Source of the DNA: a virus
Strand: one strand, 5' to 3'
DNA: 50,632 nucleotides
Virus record (IMG/VR): IMGVR_UViG_3300010885_028183
Location: 1 to 50,632 of that record
Made by a program: the position numbers and the translations under genes. Each line of letters opens with the position of its first letter. Within the stretch, counting starts at the first letter, position 1. The notes under the pieces are model-generated. The model was not told the origin of the DNA and searched no databases. It saw nothing but the letters and a program-made list of their open reading frames with translations. This document shows, in pieces, positions 1-5,581 of the stretch.

Positions 1-79
1 ACTTCCCCCTTCAAATTATCAGTAATAATAATTATCAGATTGCAATTGTAAGTGGACAGCTTTAGCTTTTTACTCTTCT

Positions 80-256
80 TCATATTGCTTTTAATGTTTG
101 AAGGTCTGGTCTATCATCATCCACTCTTCTCCCCATCTGCTTAGCGTTTATTCTAGCACTATTTTCTCTCCTGTATTTCTTACAAAGAGATTCCAATATA
201 TTAATCTTTTCTGTAGTGGGAAGTTCTGACAATAAAATTTCAATTTTTTCTTTCAT
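80..256 (-). CDS. Small protein of unknown function (58 aa)
   Basis: Complete frame with ATG at 256-254 and TGA at 82-80. The product begins MKEKIEILLS and is highly charged and probably helical, with a basic middle (KKYRREN, MGRRVDDD). I see no signal peptide, membrane segment or metal motif, and I do not recognise the family. It is the last gene readable on this strand before the window edge, downstream of the exonuclease gene and hairpin 310-329. Its ATG overlaps the stop of an 11-codon mini-frame (ATGA overlap), which suggests coupled translation. It could be a small DNA- or RNA-binding protein, but this is a guess from charge. The first 79 bases of the window hold no gene that I can support. 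Confidence 0.55.
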   Translation of the reverse strand: MKEKIEILLSELPTTEKINILESLCKKYRRENSARINAKQMGRRVDDDRPDLQTLKAI

Positions 257-288
257 ATATTTAACTTATATTTGTTTCGGTTTTTCAT
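253..288 (-). CDS. Possible 11-aa leader peptide
   Basis: A mini-frame MKNRNKYKLNI runs from an ATG at 288-286 to a TGA at 255-253 that overlaps the ATG of the next gene as ATGA. A similar mini-frame starting ATGAAAAAA lies at 2319-2348, just before the spanin gene and just after a hairpin with the same loop. The repeated arrangement hairpin, ATGAAAAA, gene is why it is listed. It may equally be chance in an AT-rich gap. Confidence 0.22.
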   Translation of the reverse strand: MKNRNKYKLNI

Positions 289-309
289 AGGATGGAATAA
301 TAAATTGCG

Positions 310-329
310 AGACCCGTTTCTACGGGTCT
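310..329. terminator. Hairpin terminator, loop TTTCTA
   Basis: A perfect 7-bp stem AGACCCG / CGGGTCT (310-316 with 323-329) encloses a 6-base loop. It directly follows the stop codon of the exonuclease gene on the minus strand. The T-rich tail (TTTATAATTT) is on the plus-strand side, so it looks more like a plus-strand or two-way terminator. The same loop and neighbouring bases recur in the hairpin at 2360-2379. Confidence 0.6.
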
Positions 330-336
330 TTATAAT

Positions 337-1083
337 TTACTTATCCGTCTTAGTATGCATCTTGTAACAAGTATTGCACTTATACTGAATCTTCTTAACC
401 CCAGTTGCACTTGTTCTTCTTTTAGATATCATTAGTTCATCGCTACCACATTCCGGACAACTTCCCCTATCAGCACCAAAGGTAACACCATAATGTGTCT
501 TAGCCTCTATATGATTTGACAATTCTTTAAACACTTTTTCAAGAACAATCACATCCATCTTGCAGTACTTTACCATTTTTGACATCGACACTTTACACTT
601 ATTGAGCATGATATCCTTCCACATACCATAGTCTGTCTTCATCTTCTGCCCTACCCCAAGAAACTTTGCAATATAATCCAACTTATTGCTATTGAATTTG
701 AATTTCGATCTGCTTATTTTTAATGTATCGATGGTGACATATTTTGGGAACATTGGTATCCGATGATATAAGCATCGTGTCCTTATCCAAGATAAGTCAA
801 AACGGTCTCCGTTGTGACCAATCAGCTCGTCACAGGAGTTTGCGACCTTTACAAACCTCTCTAATAGCTTCTTATCGCACTGCTTGGAATCCCAAGTAAG
901 ATACTTAACTTCCTTATCATCTTCCCACTTGTAACATATACAAATGATAGCTCTCTCTTTAATGATTGAATCAGGGCTAATATTCAACTTGAATCCTGAT
1001 TGCCAGAACAAGCCAATATTTGCAGATACCTCAATGTCAAAAAATAAACGCTTTCTGTTTGTTCTGACCTGTTTTAAACTCAT
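337..1083 (-). CDS. DnaQ-like 3'-5' exonuclease with C-terminal zinc ribbon
   Basis: A 248-aa RNase H-fold exonuclease. The three exonuclease motifs are visible: FFDIEV with D16 and E18 (Exo I), GHNGDRFDLSW with N91 and D96 (Exo II), and YCKMD with Y173 and D177 (Exo III). This resembles the proofreading domain of family B polymerases, but no polymerase domain follows. A C-terminal zinc ribbon is formed by CPEC (209, 212) and CNTC (236, 239), probably for nucleic-acid binding. The likely role is DNA processing, recombination or turnover of host DNA in the cytoplasm. Its ATG overlaps the endolysin stop by 4 bases, so it is the last gene of the lysis operon, an odd place for a DNA enzyme. A nuclease acting on RNA cannot be excluded. 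Confidence 0.85.
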   Translation of the reverse strand: MSLKQVRTNRKRLFFDIEVSANIGLFWQSGFKLNISPDSIIKERAIICICYKWEDDKEVKYLTWDSKQCDKKLLERFVKVANSCDELIGHNGDRFDLSWIRTRCLYHRIPMFPKYVTIDTLKISRSKFKFNSNKLDYIAKFLGVGQKMKTDYGMWKDIMLNKCKVSMSKMVKYCKMDVIVLEKVFKELSNHIEAKTHYGVTFGADRGSCPECGSDELMISKRRTSATGVKKIQYKCNTCYKMHTKTDK

Positions 1084-1517
1084 ATGGTAAAGTATAGATT
1101 TGCTTCATCTTTCCTTCTGTTTACTAATCCCTGAACTTGTTTTCCTCCGGCAGTAGTGTACTTTGTTTCAAACCATTCACGAATAGTAGCATCGGATGAT
1201 TTTTGGTTTATCAAATTAAACAGAGTTGTTGAGCCTCCTGTATTCCAAGTGTATGATACTAATGCATCAAATTGATTTTGCGTAAGGGGAACTAGTACCT
1301 TCTTGTTAACTATAGCTTCAAATTTAGGAAGCAAATTAGCAAGCAATTCCTCTGCCCTTTGTTTAGTAATCTTATCCCCTGCCTTTACTTTTTTACCATC
1401 TTCATAAAAGGTATTTCCAAACCCGATTGTATCGTGTCCTGCACTGCATTTGTAGCTATCTAATTTACAACCTTCCCATTTTTTAATTAACTCGATTCCT
1501 TTTTTACCTATTTTCAT
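1080..1517 (-). CDS. Endolysin, T4-type lysozyme (GH24 muramidase)
   Basis: This cytoplasmic muramidase cleaves the MurNAc-GlcNAc bond of peptidoglycan once a holin opens the membrane. Starting at the internal ATG at 1517-1515 gives 145 aa. The catalytic triad pattern fits E15, C24 and T30: KKWEGCKLDSYKC followed by AGHDTIGFG. In T4 lysozyme the residues are E11, D20 and T26; the version with Cys in the second place is common in phage endolysins. The downstream half has the usual TQNQFDALVSYTWNTG and a C-terminal NRRKDE. There is no signal peptide, so release needs a holin. The longer frame from 1553 adds 12 charged residues and overlaps the neighbour more, so I prefer the shorter start. Confidence 0.93.
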   Translation of the reverse strand: MKIGKKGIELIKKWEGCKLDSYKCSAGHDTIGFGNTFYEDGKKVKAGDKITKQRAEELLANLLPKFEAIVNKKVLVPLTQNQFDALVSYTWNTGGSTTLFNLINQKSSDATIREWFETKYTTAGGKQVQGLVNRRKDEANLYFTI

Positions 1518-1827
1518 TTTCGTTGTTTTGTCCTGCCCCTTTCTGACTTCCAAAATAATAACTAAAAATCATAAGTGTCAAGGTTTTTATTAAATCAAAT
1601 AATTGTTCATTTTGATTGTCAGATAATAATGGCATTCCAAACGCTATTACTTTATCTACCACAAATACCCCCACTAATGCAGCAAATACTAATAGAATAA
1701 ATCTAACTAGTAAGTCTTTAGTGTGGTTAGCAAATAACTTGTTGACGTAATAAACACTAGATGCAATGAAGCACATGCCCATTACTACACCAGTTATTGT
1801 GACCCATAAATGTTGAGTATTAAACAT
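1504..1827 (-). CDS. Membrane protein of the lysis cassette, possible holin
   Basis: A 107-aa protein with three hydrophobic segments at about 8-28, 42-64 and 82-94, and a hydrophilic Asn/Glu-rich tail (QNNENENR). The ending FSYYFGSQKGAGQ is like several Bacteroidetes phage proteins annotated as holins or left unnamed. It overlaps the endolysin start by 14 bases and the spanin stop by 1 base, so the three are translationally coupled. A holin or antiholin role is inferred from size, topology and position. The two small membrane proteins upstream are competing holin candidates. Confidence 0.6.
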   Translation of the reverse strand: MFNTQHLWVTITGVVMGMCFIASSVYYVNKLFANHTKDLLVRFILLVFAALVGVFVVDKVIAFGMPLLSDNQNEQLFDLIKTLTLMIFSYYFGSQKGAGQNNENENR

Positions 1828-2312
1828 TATTTTTTAATATATGCGTATAATAATAAACAAACTATTACCAACCAAAGAATACCCATGTAAAATAAGCTAC
1901 GAGTATACTTCTTATTGTAGTCATCTGACTTTGCTGCCATCTGCTTAAGTTCGTATTCTTTTGCTGTTAGATCTGCTTTATCCAGTACTCTTACGGTATC
2001 ATGTATGGAGGGAAGATGTCTCACTACTTCCCTATATTTAATCAATAGCTTTTTGTATGTCTTTATTATTGTATCCTTAGATACTAATGTATCTGTTAAG
2101 TAGCATGTATCTATACGATTAAGAGAATCTATCTTAATCATAAAATCTTTATATTGAGAGGAGTCTGAAGTTATCTTAGTAACTACACATGGATACCATT
2201 CAGAAGTCTTCTTACTTACAACCTCTGGATGTTTAATTTGTAGCTTATTTAATTGCTTTTCGGGGGAACAAGACAAAAAAATAATTGAAAAAATAATTGG
2301 AAGATACTTCAT
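1827..2312 (-). CDS. Putative unimolecular spanin (u-spanin)
   Basis: A 161-aa protein with a lipoprotein signal at the N-terminus (MKYLPIIFSIIFLSC, acylated Cys about 15) and one C-terminal membrane helix at about 139-159 (FYMGILWLVIVCLLLYAYIKK is the region). Between them is a hydrophilic, largely helical stretch of about 120 residues. This double-anchored layout is that of T1-type u-spanins, which join outer and inner membranes in one chain and fuse them in the last step of lysis of Gram-negative hosts. It lies between holin-like genes and the endolysin. The lipobox (FLSC) is loose, as is usual in Bacteroidetes. No separate Rz/Rz1 pair is visible, which supports the call. Confidence 0.65.
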   Translation of the reverse strand: MKYLPIIFSIIFLSCSPEKQLNKLQIKHPEVVSKKTSEWYPCVVTKITSDSSQYKDFMIKIDSLNRIDTCYLTDTLVSKDTIIKTYKKLLIKYREVVRHLPSIHDTVRVLDKADLTAKEYELKQMAAKSDDYNKKYTRSLFYMGILWLVIVCLLLYAYIKK

Positions 2313-2359
2313 AAATATTTACATTTGCGAAGTAGATAGTTTTTTCATATTAAACATCG

Positions 2360-2379
2360 GAGTCCGTTTCTACGGACTC
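2360..2379. terminator. Hairpin terminator with T-run, loop TTTCTA
   Basis: A 7-bp perfect stem GAGTCCG / CGGACTC (2360-2366 with 2373-2379) is followed on the plus strand by TTCTTTTTTTT, a textbook intrinsic terminator for plus-strand RNA. On the minus strand it lies directly after the stop of the 2395-2622 gene with A-run before and only weak U-run after. The loop is identical to that at 310-329. Confidence 0.7.
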
Positions 2380-2394
2380 TTCTTTTTTTTGGGA

Positions 2395-2622
2395 TTATTT
2401 TCCCTCTGGCTTAAGGAATTTATCATCTGAATTTGTAAGCAAATTCTTCATGATATATCCTAATGCTGTTGTCAAGGCTGTTGTCGCAATAGTTTTCGTA
2501 TCAAAAACTAAATTACCCATTTGTACAGACGTATATACTATTGATATAACAGATGTAAAAACTGATAATAACAAACCCTTAATAAAATCCTTTGTGTCTA
2601 AACTTAAAAATCCTGATTTCAT
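2395..2622 (-). CDS. Small membrane protein, holin-like
   Basis: With start at 2622 the product is 75 aa, beginning MKSGFLSLDTKDFIKGLLLS. A hydrophobic segment runs at about residues 12-33 and a weaker second at about 43-58, ending with NLLTNSDDKFLKPEGK. Similar short proteins with FLTLxxxDFxKGL and a TALGYxxKN ending are common in Bacteroidetes phage lysis regions. The start was chosen because the ATG lies one base after the upstream stop (TAA T ATG), whereas the ATG at 2646 would overlap it by 23 bases. A holin or antiholin role is inferred from size and place. Confidence 0.6.
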   Translation of the reverse strand: MKSGFLSLDTKDFIKGLLLSVFTSVISIVYTSVQMGNLVFDTKTIATTALTTALGYIMKNLLTNSDDKFLKPEGK

Positions 2623-2623
2623 A

Positions 2624-2797
2624 TTACTTGCGTTTTGATTTCCCACTTGCTTTAAGCATCACATATAATCCTGAGCAAATACCCACGATTGATGCAATGA
2701 ATGTTAAAATTGGCTGTATGGCTGACAATGATAATATCGCACAAAAAGCACTTAACATTGATAAATAAACATTTCCTGTTTCTGTTGGAGTATTCAT
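2624..2797 (-). CDS. Small two-helix membrane protein, holin-like
   Basis: From the ATG at 2797 the product is 57 aa: a short polar start (MNTPTETGNVYLS), two hydrophobic stretches separated by a proline turn (SAIQP), and a basic tail KASGKSKRK. Positive tail charge and two helices fit class II holins. The start is preceded by a run of A, the usual leader pattern here; a longer frame opens at 2842 but adds 15 charged residues. It is the first gene of the lysis cluster. I cannot tell which of the three small membrane proteins is the true holin. Confidence 0.55.
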   Translation of the reverse strand: MNTPTETGNVYLSMLSAFCAILSLSAIQPILTFIASIVGICSGLYVMLKASGKSKRK

Positions 2798-2877
2798 TTT
2801 TTTTATCTCATTTTTACTTTTAAATAATAATAACATACGCAATTTAATATTTTTATTTTAAATCAATTAAAGTTTTT

Positions 2878-4482
2878 TTATGGTTTAATATAAAAAGAAG
2901 TTACTGCCCAAGACCCCGATATAGCAACCAAAGTAATACTAGCCAAAGGAGGAAGAAGACAAACTCCTCCTCCTGCTGGATAATTAGGGTTAATTATATA
3001 ATCGCTTAAAGTTGCTATTTCCATTGTAGTAGTGTCTGCCCCTGTGCCTGAAGATATATTCACAAATGTAATAGATTCCCCATTATGAGCTTTAGAATCG
3101 GGTAAAAAAGCACGACTTATATTATGAAGTGGATATATTCCATATGTTTTTGGATAGAAATCTGCTATAAAGCTATTTGGACTACCGTTTTCATCAACTG
3201 GTTGTGCTATAGGAGTTACTAATCTCCATTTTCCCCCAACTGAGACAAATTCATATATTGTTTGTGGAGGTATTGTGCCTACAGTATCATAATAGAACCC
3301 ACCAGCAAATTGCTTACTTGGTTTATTTAAGCCTATTCTTATTGGATTAAAATATTGGTCATTTATTATAGTTATTCTTTGACCATCATTTATTGGTATT
3401 GTATCTTCATCAGGGTAACTAAGATAATATGCAGGGGGGAAGTCAATAGTTCCTATAGGGCGAGCAACGTAATCTTTCCAAGTAAATCCTAAAAATTGAT
3501 ATATGGCATTACAACTATTTAAAGGGTAGTGTTCAGATGGATAATCGTAATATAGATTAGGGACTAAGTTATACCTTGTTTCTCTTTGTTTTGAAGCTGT
3601 AGCATGCCAAGTCCCATTTACGCTAACAAACTCATATGTCAGACCATAAGGTATACAAGTAACTGGCTCATTAGTTCCCTCTAAAACAGGAACATAACCA
3701 GATTGCAATATGTAAGCAGGATGCTGATAAGCCGTATCCCTATTTACAATAGTTATCCGTTGACCATCGTAGGGAGTTGGGTTTTCAAACTCTAAGAAAC
3801 CATAATCTGCTGGGTTTCCGGTATCACTTCCTTGTTCAATTAAAGAATATGAATTTCCCTTTACTTGGGAAGTCCCTGTTGTTGTTGTTAAATTTACAAT
3901 ATAGGTTAAAGCCCTATTTTGATTACCTTCTAAAGCTATTGTACCACTTGTTGCTGGCATAATAAGATTTGGGGCATATGTAGCAGAAGGATTTGTAATT
4001 ATACTTACTGCATAAGGATTGTGAATTGGTGTTCTAAAATGAAACCCATATACATTAAGTGAATCATTAACATCTATTACACTTTGTAATCCTTGACTAA
4101 ATCCTCCTCCCTCTGCATTAATAGTCACATCTCCTGTTCCTCCAATAGGAGATATTGTAATATTTGTACCTGCTGTAATTTTAGACACTCCACCACTTCC
4201 TGCAGTAAATTCTACCCAAGTATTTGCACAATTACTATCTTTTAAAATATATAATTTTTGTAGCGATTGAACATAAGCAGCCATACCATATTTTCTTCTT
4301 AGGCAAGTAATAGCATTCCTCTGGGTAGTATCCCTAACCACTACATAACCTCCTTTACCCATTGAATCTATATGAGTAGGGTAATTAGCTACACCTAATG
4401 TAGATACATATCCAACTACTGTTACTTGAGCTAGGGAAGATGTGGCTATTAAAATAAATAATGCTAATAATATTCGTTTCAT
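2878..4482 (-). CDS. Tail-fibre-like protein with Sec signal peptide (534 aa)
   Basis: The N-terminus MKRILLALFILIATSSLAQ is a clear Sec signal peptide with cleavage expected after LAQ. After it come phage-fibre-like features: a Gly/Ser linker followed by ITAGTNITISPIGGTG and DVTINAEGGG (about 120-140), then repeated beta-rich modules around NGQRITIVN / YEFVSVNGTWH / YEFVSVGGKWR (about 235, 280, 370, 415) and a matching ESITFVN near 470 with SGSW at the end. These look like three copies of one beta-domain, each with a GQRITI-type strand and an Arg/Lys-Trp ending. It belongs to a run of three genes with signal peptides. It may be a receptor-binding or surface-displayed protein; whether it is in the virion is open. 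Confidence 0.65.
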   Translation of the reverse strand: MKRILLALFILIATSSLAQVTVVGYVSTLGVANYPTHIDSMGKGGYVVVRDTTQRNAITCLRRKYGMAAYVQSLQKLYILKDSNCANTWVEFTAGSGGVSKITAGTNITISPIGGTGDVTINAEGGGFSQGLQSVIDVNDSLNVYGFHFRTPIHNPYAVSIITNPSATYAPNLIMPATSGTIALEGNQNRALTYIVNLTTTTGTSQVKGNSYSLIEQGSDTGNPADYGFLEFENPTPYDGQRITIVNRDTAYQHPAYILQSGYVPVLEGTNEPVTCIPYGLTYEFVSVNGTWHATASKQRETRYNLVPNLYYDYPSEHYPLNSCNAIYQFLGFTWKDYVARPIGTIDFPPAYYLSYPDEDTIPINDGQRITIINDQYFNPIRIGLNKPSKQFAGGFYYDTVGTIPPQTIYEFVSVGGKWRLVTPIAQPVDENGSPNSFIADFYPKTYGIYPLHNISRAFLPDSKAHNGESITFVNISSGTGADTTTMEIATLSDYIINPNYPAGGGVCLLPPLASITLVAISGSWAVTSFYIKP

Positions 4483-4486
4483 ATTT

Positions 4487-5395
4487 TTAATTTACACTTG
4501 TGAATTGTGCTGTTACGTTATTAAATTCGTTTTGAGATGTATAAACATAATAATTTAAAGGATATCCTTGAGCATTCGTAAAACTCATTATTTTTCTATC
4601 AAAAGTCCTTATACTTTCTATACCTCCTATATAAATTGTTGTCAATGTATCAAAGCTAGCTGGGTAGGCATAGAATATATGTTTATTAGTGCCTGATACT
4701 ACTACACTAAAATCATATTTATCTTTAGAAGTTGCAAATTCTTGTCCTCCTCCTAAAGATGCAATCAAATCCGAATTATTAGCAGAAGCGTTGCTAGTAT
4801 ATCCCCAATATCTTTTTGACAAGGGGGAAAATGTGATATAAGAACTATATACAGAGCCAGCTACGATTCTTCCGGTACAATCTATAACCCCTAAATTATT
4901 TGCTATACATGCTCCCGTATCATAAGATTTTTTAACTCTATAAGACAAGCTAGATGTTAAAGATGATACTATATCTGTATTACTTGCTAATGCAACTGCT
5001 CCTTTGTAGTAAATTGTTCCATTTGGAGGAGGCTTTAAAGCTCCACCATTATTTTGAGTAAAAGTACTAGAGAATGTTATAGTTCCTAAATTAGTACCTA
5101 TTTCATATGTTCCCGATGATGGGGAAGAACTAATAGTTGCAGTAGGAGGCACATATGTAGGAGGTACAGCCTTCTGAGTTATTACTTGGAAAGCAGCATC
5201 CAATCCTAATCCTGCTACCGGAATAGTATCTCCATTAACCCAATACCCCAATCTATTGCTAGTTGTGGCATTCATTATTATATTATTTTGGAAAGTAGAA
5301 GTTCCTCCAGATCCACTTATCTTAATCAAATACTTATTCTGAGCCTGTGAAAGCAAAGAGACAAATAAAAGTAATAATAAAAATATTTTTTTCAT
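4487..5395 (-). CDS. Secreted-type protein near fibre genes (302 aa)
   Basis: It starts MKKIFLLLLLFVSLLSQAQ, a strong Sec signal peptide. The mature part begins NKYLIKISGSGG, contains a Pro/Thr/Ser stretch (VPPTATISSSPSSGTYEIG, about 80-100) that reads like the edge of an Ig-like domain, and ends in beta-rich sequence with YWGYTSN (about 195) and YYVYTSQNEFN (near the C-terminus). It lies 4 bases after the 534-aa gene in operon direction terms and shares the unusual exported N-terminus with both long neighbours. I recognise the general type from Bacteroidetes phages but not a defined family. A tail-tip, fibre or secreted accessory protein are all possible. Confidence 0.55.
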   Translation of the reverse strand: MKKIFLLLLLFVSLLSQAQNKYLIKISGSGGTSTFQNNIIMNATTSNRLGYWVNGDTIPVAGLGLDAAFQVITQKAVPPTYVPPTATISSSPSSGTYEIGTNLGTITFSSTFTQNNGGALKPPPNGTIYYKGAVALASNTDIVSSLTSSLSYRVKKSYDTGACIANNLGVIDCTGRIVAGSVYSSYITFSPLSKRYWGYTSNASANNSDLIASLGGGQEFATSKDKYDFSVVVSGTNKHIFYAYPASFDTLTTIYIGGIESIRTFDRKIMSFTNAQGYPLNYYVYTSQNEFNNVTAQFTSVN

Positions 5396-5398
5396 GTC

Positions 5399-5575
5399 TT
5401 ATGAATTATAATTTAAGTATTGTAAATTTTCGGTAGGAATATCGCAGTCAACCACTTCAAAAACTTCAGGATGTTCTACTATTGTAGGATGCTCCTCTAG
5501 TGGCTTATCCCAACCTTCAGTAATTACTACTGTATATGTTGTTCCTGCTATATTTTTCTGTCTAATGTGTTTCAT
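5399..5575 (-). CDS. Small protein between fibre genes (58 aa)
   Basis: A complete frame from ATG 5575-5573 to TAA 5401-5399. The product begins MKHIRQKNIAGTTYTVVITE, is acidic, and repeats EHP twice (EEHPTIVEHPEVFEVVD). It fits exactly between its two neighbours with 3- and 6-base gaps, so it is probably real. It has no signal peptide, unlike the proteins on either side. A small chaperone or cap for the fibre proteins would fit its place, but nothing in the sequence shows it. Confidence 0.5.
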   Translation of the reverse strand: MKHIRQKNIAGTTYTVVITEGWDKPLEEHPTIVEHPEVFEVVDCDIPTENLQYLNYNS

Positions 5576-5581
5576 AAATTA

